Positions 1-6,301 of a stretch of DNA of 7,787 nucleotides are shown one piece after another (position 1 is the stretch's first letter; every line of letters starts with the position of its first letter). Source of the DNA: Gemmatimonadota bacterium (GTDB taxonomy: Bacteria > Gemmatimonadota > Gemmatimonadetes > Longimicrobiales > Gaopeijiaceae); contig RFGQ01000732.1 of assembly GCA_003695865.1 (NCBI GenBank), forward strand, positions 1 to 7,787. The letters are read 5' to 3'. A model generated the notes under the pieces. The model saw only the letters and a list, made by a program, of their open reading frames with translations, did no database searches and was not told the DNA's origin. The translations under genes were made by a program, and so were the position numbers.

Positions 1-1
1 C

Positions 2-280
2 TACTACGCCAATTCCTTCGTCTGCGAACCGCCCGATCCCGGCGCCGTGGTCGCGTGGAGCACCTACGAGCAGGACCGCTTCGCGGCGGCGGTGCGCCGG
101 GGCAACGCGTGGGGGGTTCAGTTCCACCCCGAGAAGAGCTCGACCGCGGGCCTTGCGGTCATCGAACGTTGGGTGGCCGAAGCGTGGCGGGTCGGCCGGG
201 CGCCGGGACGTGGTGCGGGCGTGGATCCGTCCGGCTCGGGGAGCGCCGCGAGCGGCGAGAACGCAGGAGGCGCCGCGTGA
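2..280 (+). CDS. hisH: Imidazole glycerol phosphate synthase, glutaminase subunit HisH (3' part)
   Basis: This is the C-terminal part of the class-I glutamine amidotransferase subunit. It hydrolyses glutamine and channels ammonia to HisF for conversion of PRFAR to IGP and AICAR. The frame is open from base 2 with no start in the window. Visible signatures are the YYANSF strand (from base 2) and QFHPEKS, which carries the catalytic His (codon 125-127) and Glu (131-133) of the Cys-His-Glu triad; the Cys lies upstream of the window. After the normal family end comes a tail of about 30 residues rich in Gly, Ala, Ser and Arg, which is unusual and probably disordered. Its stop overlaps the hisA GTG in a GTGA, and its partner HisF is encoded three genes downstream. 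Identification is secure from the HPEKS motif plus the his context. Confidence 0.93.
   Translation, partial: YYANSFVCEPPDPGAVVAWSTYEQDRFAAAVRRGNAWGVQFHPEKSSTAGLAVIERWVAEAWRVGRAPGRGAGVDPSGSGSAASGENAGGAA
265..270 (+). promoter_or_regulatory. Shine-Dalgarno site of hisA
   Basis: AGGAGG lies 6 bases before the GTG at 277 and fixes that codon as the hisA start, inside the end of hisH. The open frame extends further upstream, but that part is out-of-frame hisH sequence. Confidence 0.8.
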
Positions 281-1014
281 TCGCCCTGCCCGCAATCGAC
301 CTGCGCGGGGGACGCTGCGTCCAGCTCGTCGGCGGGCGGCCCGAGACCGAACGGGTCTCGCTTCCTGATCCGCTCGCGGTCGCCGATCGCTGGTGGGCTA
401 CCGGCTTCCGCGAGCTGCACGTCGTGGACCTGGACGCCGCGCTGGGTCGGGGGACCAACCGGGCCGTGGTCGCGGCGCTGCTGGCCCAGTGGCCGGGACG
501 AGTCCAGGTGGGCGGCGGTGTGCGCGACGAGCGCGCGCTCGCCGAGTTGCTCGAGGCGGGCGCGGAGCGCGTCGTCGTGGGCACCCGCGCGGTCGAGGAC
601 CCCGACTGGCTCGCAGCGGCGGCGGCGGCCTACCCGGGGCGCCTCGTGGTGGCCGCCGACGTGCGCGAAGGCAGGGTGGTCACGCGGGGCTGGACCGAGG
701 CGATCGCGCTGGACGCCGAAACGCTGTTCACGCGGCTCGCCCCGCTGCCGCTGGCCGGCGTGCTGGTGACCGACGTCGACCGTGAGGGCCGCGCGGGCGG
801 CATCGACCGCGAGGCCGCGACGCGCCTGACAGGCGCCTGCCCCCACCCTCTGATCGCCTCGGGCGGCGTGCGCGACATGGACGACCTCGACGCCCTCGAC
901 CAAGCGGGCGCTCACGGCGTGGTGCTCGGCATGGCGCTCTACACGGACCTGCTCGACGCAACCGCGGTCGCGGCGCGCTGGGGTGGGTCCGACGGAAAGG
1001 AGAACGGCCGATGA
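277..1014 (+). CDS. hisA: ProFAR isomerase HisA
   Basis: Phosphoribosylformimino-5-aminoimidazole carboxamide ribotide isomerase, a cytoplasmic (beta/alpha)8-barrel enzyme that opens the aminoaldose ring of ProFAR to give PRFAR, the substrate of HisH/HisF. The 245-residue length is normal. The N-terminus VIALPAIDLRGG carries catalytic Asp8, and AADVREG places the second catalytic Asp at residue 128. TDVDREG (about 165-171), RVQVGGGVR and IASGGVRD are the phosphate-binding barrel loops. The GTG start is chosen because of the SD at 265-270 and because translation from it begins exactly at the conserved first strand. It overlaps hisH by 4 bases and ends in an ATGA overlap with hisB. HisF is a paralogous barrel, but the AIDLRGG start and the GWTEA segment favour HisA. 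Confidence 0.96.
   Translation: MIALPAIDLRGGRCVQLVGGRPETERVSLPDPLAVADRWWATGFRELHVVDLDAALGRGTNRAVVAALLAQWPGRVQVGGGVRDERALAELLEAGAERVVVGTRAVEDPDWLAAAAAAYPGRLVVAADVREGRVVTRGWTEAIALDAETLFTRLAPLPLAGVLVTDVDREGRAGGIDREAATRLTGACPHPLIASGGVRDMDDLDALDQAGAHGVVLGMALYTDLLDATAVAARWGGSDGKENGR
997..1002 (+). promoter_or_regulatory. Shine-Dalgarno site of hisB
   Basis: AAGGAG lies 8 bases before the ATG at 1011, within the last codons of hisA. It supports the ATGA-overlap start. Confidence 0.75.
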
Positions 1015-1709
1015 GCCGCATCGAACGCGAAACCCGAGAGACCCGCATCGCGCTGGACGTGCAACGGGGCGAGGGGCGGGCCGACGTGGAGACCGACGAC
1101 CCGTTCCTCACGCACATGTTGGTCGTGCTCTGCCGCTACGCCGGCCTCGACCTGACCCTGCGCGCCACGGGCGACCTGCTGCACCACCTGGTCGAGGACG
1201 TCGCCATCGCGCTGGGGACGGGCCTGGCCGACGAGGTCCCGGCCACCGCCACGCGCTACGGAGCCGCGCTCATCCCCATGGACGACGCGCTCGTCGAGGC
1301 GGCGATCGACGTGGGCGGGCGCGCCTACTACGAGGGCGGCCTGCCCTCGGGACTCTACGAGCACTTCCTGCAGAGCCTGGCGATGAACCTGGGCGCCACG
1401 CTCCATGTGCGGGTGCTGCGCGGCCGCGACCGGCACCACGTGGTGGAGGCGGCGGTGAAGGCCACGGGACTGGCCCTGCGTCAGGCGCTGGGGGAGGGAG
1501 GCTCGGTGTTCAGTACGAAGGGGAGCGTGCGTCTGGAGCGGAAGCCGGACGGCGTGCTCGACGAACCGGGTCTCGACGCGCCGGACGCCACCGGCGGGGG
1601 TACCGGCCCGGAGGGCACGCAGGCGGGCGGGCGGTCAGGCGAAGGCCCGGACGAATCGGCGGGGACGGGGGCGGGCGACACGGGCGGCGGAGGAGGCGCA
1701 CCGTGCTGA
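1011..1709 (+). CDS. hisB: Divergent imidazoleglycerol-phosphate dehydratase HisB with Gly-rich tail
   Basis: Dehydrates IGP to imidazole acetol-phosphate. Family landmarks are present: RIERETRETRI at the N-terminus, HHLVED (His58, His59, Glu62) and HHVVEAAVK (His142, His143, Glu146, Lys150), the two Mn-binding HHxxE motifs, then ALIPMDDAL and STKG (168-171). It is odd in several places. The usual F-D-H-M-L reads F-T-H-M-L (Thr34), the conserved His eight residues after that His is Tyr43, and DxSGR is DVGGR. Against the usual family pattern, about 20 residues are missing after residue 106, and the HH loop is about 3 residues shorter. Residues about 178-232 form an acidic, Gly-rich tail with no family counterpart. 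It is a monofunctional IGPD with no HAD phosphatase domain. It probably remains active because both metal motifs are intact, but that is inference. It overlaps hisA by 4 and hisF by 7 bases. Confidence 0.88.
   Translation: MSRIERETRETRIALDVQRGEGRADVETDDPFLTHMLVVLCRYAGLDLTLRATGDLLHHLVEDVAIALGTGLADEVPATATRYGAALIPMDDALVEAAIDVGGRAYYEGGLPSGLYEHFLQSLAMNLGATLHVRVLRGRDRHHVVEAAVKATGLALRQALGEGGSVFSTKGSVRLERKPDGVLDEPGLDAPDATGGGTGPEGTQAGGRSGEGPDESAGTGAGDTGGGGGAPC
1691..1696 (+). promoter_or_regulatory. Shine-Dalgarno site of hisF
   Basis: AGGAGG lies 6 bases before the GTG at 1703, inside the Gly-rich 3' end of hisB. It decides the hisF start, since the frame is open far upstream through hisB. Confidence 0.8.
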
Positions 1710-2521
1710 AGCCACGCGTCGTCGTCTGCCTCGACGTCAAGGACGGGCGGGTCGTGAAGGGCACGAACTTCCGTGCGCTGCGCGACGTGGGAGACCCCGT
1801 CGATCTGGCCCGGCGCTACGAAGCCGAGGGCGCCGACGAGATCGTCTTTCTCGACATCTCCGCCTCCGAGGAGGGCCGGGGCACGTTCCTCGACGTGGTG
1901 CGCCGCACCGCCGAGACGCTGTTCGTGCCCCTCACGGTGGGCGGCGGCGTGCGCTCGGTGGACGACATGGGGCGACTGCTGCGGGCCGGCGCCGACAAGA
2001 TCAGTGTGAACAGCGCCGCGGTGCGCGATCCGGGCCTGCTGACGGCGGGAGCCGAGCGCTTCGGTTCGCAGTGCGTCGTGGTGTCGGTGGACGCGCGGCG
2101 CGAAGATAACGGCGGCGCCGCGATCGGCTCGCCCCCCCGCTGGCGCGCGTGGACGCACGGGGGCAAGCAGCCCACCCCTCTGGACGCCGTGGACTGGGCC
2201 GCCGAGGCCGTACGGCTGGGCGCCGGCGAAGTGCTGCTCACCTCGATGGACCGGGACGGCGTGCGCACCGGCTACGACCTGGAGCTCACGCGGGCCGTCG
2301 CCGGGCGGGTGAGCGTGCCCGTCGTGGCCTCGGGCGGCGCGGGCGAAGCCGCCCACCTGCGCGACGCCTTCCGGGCGGGCGCGCAGGCCGCGCTCGTGGC
2401 CGGCATCCTGCACGACGGCCTCACCACGGTGGGCCGGCTCAAGGCCGCGCTGGCCGGCTGGGGCCTGCCCGTGCGCCACACCCCGCCCGACGGAGCCCCG
2501 AACGAGGAGAACGAGCGATGA
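1703..2521 (+). CDS. hisF: Imidazole glycerol phosphate synthase, cyclase subunit HisF
   Basis: The (beta/alpha)8-barrel synthase subunit that uses ammonia from HisH to turn PRFAR into IGP and AICAR, the latter feeding purine synthesis. It has 272 residues, slightly long for the family, with a charged C-terminal extension of about 15 residues. Catalytic Asp11 (VVVCLDVKDGRVVKG) and Asp130 (VVSVDARR) sit at exactly the canonical positions, which also confirms the GTG start. PLTVGGGVRS, KISVNSAA, LTSMDRDG and VVASGGAG are the phosphate-binding and barrel motifs. The start codon lies inside hisB (7-base overlap), and the stop overlaps the hisIE ATG as ATGA. With HisH it forms a heterodimer, so coupling of these genes in one operon makes stoichiometric sense. 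Confidence 0.97.
   Translation: MLKPRVVVCLDVKDGRVVKGTNFRALRDVGDPVDLARRYEAEGADEIVFLDISASEEGRGTFLDVVRRTAETLFVPLTVGGGVRSVDDMGRLLRAGADKISVNSAAVRDPGLLTAGAERFGSQCVVVSVDARREDNGGAAIGSPPRWRAWTHGGKQPTPLDAVDWAAEAVRLGAGEVLLTSMDRDGVRTGYDLELTRAVAGRVSVPVVASGGAGEAAHLRDAFRAGAQAALVAGILHDGLTTVGRLKAALAGWGLPVRHTPPDGAPNEENER
2505..2509 (+). promoter_or_regulatory. Shine-Dalgarno site of hisIE
   Basis: AGGAG lies 8 bases before the ATG at 2518, within the last codons of hisF. It selects the ATGA-overlap start over upstream in-frame codons. Confidence 0.75.
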
Positions 2522-3174
2522 CGGACGGCGGCACGGACCGGACGCTGGCGCGTCCGGCGGATCTGGAGGGTCTGCGCTTCGACGAGCGCGGCCTGCTGCC
2601 CGTGGTCGCGCAGGACGCGACGGACGGGCGCGTGCTCATGGTGGCGTGGGCCGACCGGGAGGCGCTCGAACGCACCCTCGAGACCGGACGCATGCACTAC
2701 CGCTCGCGGTCGCGGAGCACCCTGTGGGAGAAGGGCGCCACGTCGGGCAACACCCAGACGGTCGTGTCGCTGCACGCGGACTGCGACGGCGACACGGTGC
2801 TCGCCCTGGTCGAACCGGCCGGACCCGCCTGCCACACCGGCGAAGCGACCTGCTTCGGACCCGGGTCGGGCGTGCCTGCCCGCGCCGCCGGCCGCGATCC
2901 CCTGGACGCGCTGTGGAGCGTGCTGGCCGAGCGCCGGCGGTCGGCGGCCCCGGCCGAAACGAGCTATACCGCGCGCCTGCTGGGCGACGAGAACCTGCGG
3001 CTCAAGAAGCTCGGCGAGGAGGCCACCGAACTGGCGCTCGCGCTGGCGACGGGCAAGCGGGAGCGGGCGGTGGAGGAGGCCGCCGACCTGCTCTACCACG
3101 TGCTCGTGGGCCTGCTGGCGGCCGGCGCCTCGCTCGACGATGTTCGTGCGGAGCTGGCGGCGCGGGCGCGGTGA
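2518..3174 (+). CDS. hisIE: Bifunctional phosphoribosyl-AMP cyclohydrolase / phosphoribosyl-ATP pyrophosphatase HisIE
   Basis: Carries out the second and third steps of histidine synthesis: PR-ATP to PR-AMP (HisE domain), then ring opening to ProFAR (HisI domain). It has 218 residues. The HisI domain (about 25-115) shows WADREAL, WEKGATSGNTQ, the metal-binding HADCDGD (Asp88, Cys89, Asp90, Asp92) and the zinc cysteines Cys105 and Cys112 in ACHTGEATCF. The HisE domain (about 128-216) shows KLGEEATE (164-171) and EEAADLLYH (186-194), the acidic Mg-binding helices of the MazG-like fold. The start is the ATGA overlap with hisF. The last 24 codons and stop lie in a 91-bp block repeated exactly at 6302-6392, but the gene here is full length. 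It faces the ADOP permease tail to tail, with 22 bp between the two stop codons. Confidence 0.97.
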   Translation: MTDGGTDRTLARPADLEGLRFDERGLLPVVAQDATDGRVLMVAWADREALERTLETGRMHYRSRSRSTLWEKGATSGNTQTVVSLHADCDGDTVLALVEPAGPACHTGEATCFGPGSGVPARAAGRDPLDALWSVLAERRRSAAPAETSYTARLLGDENLRLKKLGEEATELALALATGKRERAVEEAADLLYHVLVGLLAAGASLDDVRAELAARAR

Positions 3175-3189
3175 GGCGGCCCGGCGCCG
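3099..3189 (+). repeat. 91-bp direct repeat, left copy (3' end of hisIE)
   Basis: Identical base for base to 6302-6392 at an offset of 3203. It begins within hisIE codon 194, includes the TGA at 3172-3174 and 15 downstream bases, and ends on the palindrome CGGCGCCG. The flanking bases differ at both ends (A versus T before, T versus C after), so the boundaries are exact. It brackets the PadR-ADOP unit. Confidence 0.97.
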
Positions 3190-3196
3190 TCTCTCG

Positions 3197-5857
3197 TCAC
3201 TCCTCTCGAAGCACCTCCACAGGGTCGCGCGGGCTCATGCGGGAGACGGGCAGAAAGATGGCGGCTGCCGAGAGCAGCGTCAGCGACAGCACGACCCCCG
3301 CGAACACAAGGGGATCATACGCCTCGACGCCCCAGATCAGGTGATCCAGAAGGCGCGCGACGGCCGCGGCCGCAAGCATCCCCGTCAGGAGCCCCCAGAC
3401 CACCAGACGCAGTCCACTCGCGCCGACCGTCCACAGGGCGCGGGACTGCGTCGCCCCCAGAGCCATCCGCACGCCGATCTCGCCGCGCCGCGCGAGCACG
3501 TCGTGCGCGACGATCCCGTACAGGCCGATGCCCGCGAGCAGCAGCGAGACCGCTGCGGCCACGGCGAGGAATCCGGCCTGGAAGCGCTGCCGGCTGAACG
3601 CCTGAGCAACCACATGGTCTAGGGTTTCGATCTCACCCAGCGGCAGATGCGGTGCGGCGGCGGCGAACGCCGCCCGCAGAGCGGGGATCGAGGCCTCGGG
3701 GTCGCCCGATACGCGGATCACCCAACTCGGACTGAACCACGTGTGGAAGACGCGGAGCTGCTCCCCTGAAGCCTGATCGACGGAGAAGTAGATCGTCGGG
3801 GTCTCCCACACCGGACGCCCCACCTCTCCCCAACCCGCGGACTGCTGCACATTGCCGACCACACCGACGATGACCGCGCCTGGTCCGTCCGCGAGATCGA
3901 GGTCGAGCGGCGTGTCGAGCGGCGGCTGGTCTTTCAGGTACCGCGCCACGAACGCCTCGTTCACCACGACGGCCATCGCGCCACCCGCGCGGTCCGCCTC
4001 CGTCGGAACACGTCCCTGGAGCAGTGGAATCTCCATGACCTCGAACACACGCGGGGTGACATAGACGGCATTCGTCGTCACCCAGGCGCCGGTACCGGGC
4101 AAGCGCAGTGAGACGTTCAGCGCCCGTTCGTAGGGCAGCGTGAGCGAAACGGCGGCGTCCGCCACCCCGGGCGTCTGGCGGAGGCGAGCGAGCGTCTCAC
4201 GGAAGAGCGCGGACACCGACTCGCGGTCCGCGTAACGGACATCGTCGAGCGAAGCGCGCGCGGCCACCAGGCCGTCCGTCCGGAACCCCGGGTCCAGCCG
4301 TTCCAGGTATCCGTAGCTCCGCACCAGCAGGCCCGCCATGAAGAGCAGCGGGGTGACCAGGCCGAGCTGACCCGCGACCAGGATCCGACGCAACCGTGCG
4401 CTCCCGCGGCCGACCACCGTGCGCGAACCCGCGACCAACGAGCGGTGGAGGGACCTCGCCCCGGCCTGATACACCGGAACCAGCGAGAAAAGCGCCGTGA
4501 CGGCGAGTGTCAGCGCGAGCGACACGGCCACGGCCCGGCCGTCCAGGGCGAGCGTCTGCCAGACGCCCAGGCGCGACGCGGCGAGGGGGCCGACCGCCCG
4601 GATCAGCACCACGGCGAGCGCGATGCCGGCGCCTCCCCCGAGAACACCGAGGACGGCGTTCTCGACGACGGCCTGCCGAACCAGGGCGCCGGCACCTCCA
4701 CCGACCGCCTGGCGGATCGCGGTCTCGCGCCGGCGCGACAGGGCCCGGGCGAGTTGCAGTCCGGCCAGGTTGGCGCAGGCGACGAGCACCATCAGGCCGA
4801 TGGCACCGAGCAGGGCTATCAGCGGCCCGCGGGCAGCCGCTCCGGCCACCTCCAGATAGGGAAGCAGGCCGAACCGCACCTCTCGGTCCGACGCACCGGT
4901 ATCGAGAGGCGCCTCGAGGGCAGCGAGCCGTGCGTCGGCCTCGGCGAGCGGCATCCCCTCCGGCACCCGAGCCACGACCATGTAGTTCCGTCCACCCCCC
5001 TCGCCGGTCACCTCGGCCCGCAGGGGTGTCCAGACCTCGACGTCTCCCTCAGGACGGAAGTCGGCTGGCATGACGCCCACCACGGTGTGCGGTTCCCCCT
5101 TCAGCCGTATCGTCCGGCCGAGCACGTCAGGGTCGGCCCGGAACACACTCGTCCACAGGCGGTGGCTCAGGATGGCGACCGGCGGGCCGCCGGGAGTGTC
5201 TTCGGATGGGACGAACTCGCGGCCACGTGCGGGAGAGACCCCGAGCACGCGAAAGTACCCGGATCCGACGCGGCCCTGTCGCACGCGTGCCGCGGCGTGC
5301 TCCCCGTCGAGGTTCACCCACCTGGTCTGACCGGAAAGGGCGGCCAGATCGAGGAACGTCACCTCCGAGTGCAACAGCAGCCACGAGCGGCCATCCATCG
5401 ACGTGATGTCGGGCCGTTTACCCACGGCGGGATCGAATGGCACGACATACGCGAGCCGCTCGGCAGCCGGATAAGGAGGTGGGCGCCACAGGGCGGCATC
5501 GGCCACGCTGAACGCCGCCGTCGCAGCCCCGATAGACAGCGCCAGCGTGAGGAGAAACGCGGTTGCGAAAAGCGGGCTCCGGCGCAGGCCCCGGACCGCA
5601 TACCGGAGGTTGCGGAGCGTCTCGTCGAGGGCAGCGACGCCCCGCTCCTCGCGAACCCGCTGGTGCACGTGCTCCACGCTCCCCAGCCGGATCCGGGCCT
5701 CGCGACGCGCCTCCGCAGGACTGAGCCCGCTGCGGGTCAGCTCCCGCGCCAACTCCTCCAGATGAAACGCGAGTTCCTCGTCCAACTCGCGCCGCTGGCG
5801 CGCCCCCTGCACAAGGTTGAGCAGGCGCCGCCCCCACCTCCGCACCGTCCCGAGCAT
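3197..5857 (-). CDS. ADOP-family (MacB/FtsX-like) ABC permease
   Basis: An 886-residue inner-membrane permease with the ADOP architecture. Residues about 15-75 are the cytoplasmic ADOP prefix (ELDEELAFHLEELARELTRSGLSPAEARR...). MacB-type periplasmic domains lie at about 97-313 and 492-730. FtsX domains lie at about 345-470 and 760-880, with the repeated signature RRRETAIRQAVGG (375-387) and RRGEIGVRMALGA (790-802). I see eight hydrophobic segments near 97-120, 343-366, 398-421, 441-463, 490-513, 761-783, 810-834 and 850-872. The C-terminus SPRDPVEVLREE is typical. The ATG at 5857 is preceded by GGAGCAGAGG, 28 bases after the padR stop. No MacB ATPase or membrane-fusion gene is adjacent, which fits the 'orphan' name. 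Substrate is unknown; MacB/FtsX relatives move lipids, peptides or macrolides or transmit signals mechanically. The neighbouring exporter is a different ABC class and is not an obvious partner. Confidence 0.93.
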   Translation of the reverse strand: MLGTVRRWGRRLLNLVQGARQRRELDEELAFHLEELARELTRSGLSPAEARREARIRLGSVEHVHQRVREERGVAALDETLRNLRYAVRGLRRSPLFATAFLLTLALSIGAATAAFSVADAALWRPPPYPAAERLAYVVPFDPAVGKRPDITSMDGRSWLLLHSEVTFLDLAALSGQTRWVNLDGEHAAARVRQGRVGSGYFRVLGVSPARGREFVPSEDTPGGPPVAILSHRLWTSVFRADPDVLGRTIRLKGEPHTVVGVMPADFRPEGDVEVWTPLRAEVTGEGGGRNYMVVARVPEGMPLAEADARLAALEAPLDTGASDREVRFGLLPYLEVAGAAARGPLIALLGAIGLMVLVACANLAGLQLARALSRRRETAIRQAVGGGAGALVRQAVVENAVLGVLGGGAGIALAVVLIRAVGPLAASRLGVWQTLALDGRAVAVSLALTLAVTALFSLVPVYQAGARSLHRSLVAGSRTVVGRGSARLRRILVAGQLGLVTPLLFMAGLLVRSYGYLERLDPGFRTDGLVAARASLDDVRYADRESVSALFRETLARLRQTPGVADAAVSLTLPYERALNVSLRLPGTGAWVTTNAVYVTPRVFEVMEIPLLQGRVPTEADRAGGAMAVVVNEAFVARYLKDQPPLDTPLDLDLADGPGAVIVGVVGNVQQSAGWGEVGRPVWETPTIYFSVDQASGEQLRVFHTWFSPSWVIRVSGDPEASIPALRAAFAAAAPHLPLGEIETLDHVVAQAFSRQRFQAGFLAVAAAVSLLLAGIGLYGIVAHDVLARRGEIGVRMALGATQSRALWTVGASGLRLVVWGLLTGMLAAAAVARLLDHLIWGVEAYDPLVFAGVVLSLTLLSAAAIFLPVSRMSPRDPVEVLREE

Positions 5858-5886
5858 CAGCCTCTGCTCCGATCCACGCGTCCCAT
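5857..5886 (-). other. Possible 9-codon relay ORF between padR and the permease
   Basis: On the - strand the padR stop forms TAATG with an ATG at 5886. That ATG opens MGRVDRSRG, which ends in a TGA overlapping the permease ATG (TGATG, 5859-5855). The small ORF therefore bridges the 28-base gap and could carry terminating ribosomes from padR to the permease. There is no conservation evidence, and it may be chance. Confidence 0.25.
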
Positions 5887-6227
5887 TACGCCTCGCCGGC
5901 CCGCGCCTCCAGGACGTTGGCGACCGCTTTGACCATCTCTGCCCACCGCTGCGTCTCGCGGCCGAGCCGCCCCCGACCCTCCGTCGTCAGGCGATAGAAC
6001 TTCGCCCGGCGATTGTTGTCCGACCGGCCCCACTCCGACACGATCACCCCCCGCTCCTCGAGACGTGCGAGGGCCGGATAGAGGGACCCCTGCTCCAGCG
6101 TAAGAAGCCCGCCCGACACCTCCTCGATGCGGCGGAGCACCCCGTACCCGTGCGCCGGACCCAGCGAAAGCGCCTTGAGGATGAGCATGTCCAACGTGCC
6201 GGGCAAAAGCTCCCGTGTACCGAGCAT
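5886..6227 (-). CDS. PadR-family transcriptional regulator (ADOP-associated type)
   Basis: A 113-residue winged-helix repressor. LLPGTLDMLILKALSLG (8-24) followed by HGYGVLRRIEEVSGG, LEQGSLYPALARLEERG (44-60) and RRAKFYRLTTEGR are the helix-turn-helix and wing of the PadR family; the C-terminal helix RETQRWAEMVKAVANVLEA (about 90-108) is the dimerisation arm. It matches the small PadR subgroup that habitually precedes ADOP permeases. The ATG at 6227 is chosen because GAAGGG lies 6 bases upstream and MLGTRELLPG is the usual beginning. The frame stays open for more than 1.3 kb further upstream, but that stretch is antisense to the ABC exporter and is not coding. It probably represses the padR-permease pair from the palindromic region just upstream; the ligand is unknown. 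It lies 28 bases from the permease, so one transcript is likely. Confidence 0.93.
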   Translation of the reverse strand: MLGTRELLPGTLDMLILKALSLGPAHGYGVLRRIEEVSGGLLTLEQGSLYPALARLEERGVIVSEWGRSDNNRRAKFYRLTTEGRGRLGRETQRWAEMVKAVANVLEARAGEA

Positions 6228-6233
6228 CACCGA

Positions 6234-6239
6234 CCCTTC
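6234..6239 (-). promoter_or_regulatory. Shine-Dalgarno site of padR
   Basis: GAAGGG on the - strand, 6 bases before the ATG at 6227. It supports the short PadR start against the much longer open frame. Confidence 0.6.
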
Positions 6240-6249
6240 ACCAAGTTTA

Positions 6250-6280
6250 CCTAGGGAAGCACTCCTATACTCTCTAGGAG
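6250..6280 (-). promoter_or_regulatory. Candidate PadR operator: overlapping CCTA/TAGG inverted repeats
   Basis: A perfect inverted repeat CTCCTA-N7-TAGGAG spans 6262-6280. A second, TAGG-N8-CCTA (6252-6267), shares its CCTA half, and CCTAGG (6250-6255) is itself palindromic. The 4-N8-4 geometry matches known PadR-family operators of the ATGT-N8-ACAT type, although the bases differ. It lies 23-53 bases upstream of the padR start and covers the likely promoter elements, as expected for autorepression. The inverted repeats are seen; binding is inferred. Confidence 0.5.
6266..6271 (+). promoter_or_regulatory. Possible -10 element reading towards the ABC exporter
   Basis: TATACT (5 of 6 matches to TATAAT) sits inside the CTCCTA/TAGGAG palindrome. 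No good -35 exists at 16-18 bases upstream. On the other strand the same bases give TATAGG (6269-6264), a weaker -10 for padR, with TTGCGT (6295-6290) 20 bases upstream, which is too far for a standard promoter. The assignment is tentative in either direction. Confidence 0.3.
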
Positions 6281-6301
6281 ACACGGACGACGCAAGGGGG
6301 T

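Larger units (their letters stand above)
3190..6301 (-). mobile_element. Putative inserted PadR-ADOP cassette bounded by 91-bp direct repeats
   Basis: The interval between the two identical 91-bp repeats holds one complete - strand unit: control region, padR, ADOP permease, and only 7 bases between the permease stop and the left repeat. With one repeat copy the unit is 3203 bp. The right repeat is a promoterless hisIE tail, which implies that the sequence right of it once directly followed hisIE. Preservation of the target gene's 3' end resembles the attL/attR arrangement of integrative elements. However, no integrase, transposase, resolvase or terminal inverted repeat is visible, so the mechanism is unknown. 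Alternatives are recombination of an incoming DNA that carried his-end homology, a larger tandem duplication followed by deletion, or an assembly join at a 91-base overlap. The call as an insertion is inference; the repeat structure is seen directly. Confidence 0.5.

Noticed and set aside
118..915. Long - strand open frames opposite hisA, and similarly 1481-2479 and 2272-3099
   Set aside because: They are shadows of well-identified his genes in high-GC DNA, with no family resemblance.
4445..5932. A 495-residue + strand open frame
   Set aside because: It lies antisense to the permease and the start of padR, with an Arg/Pro/His-rich composition and no recognisable motif, whereas the opposite strand has clear MacB/FtsX signatures.
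3190..6301. Classical insertion sequence or transposon
   Set aside because: The cassette ends show no inverted repeats, there is no transposase, and a 91-bp target duplication would be far outside the normal range.
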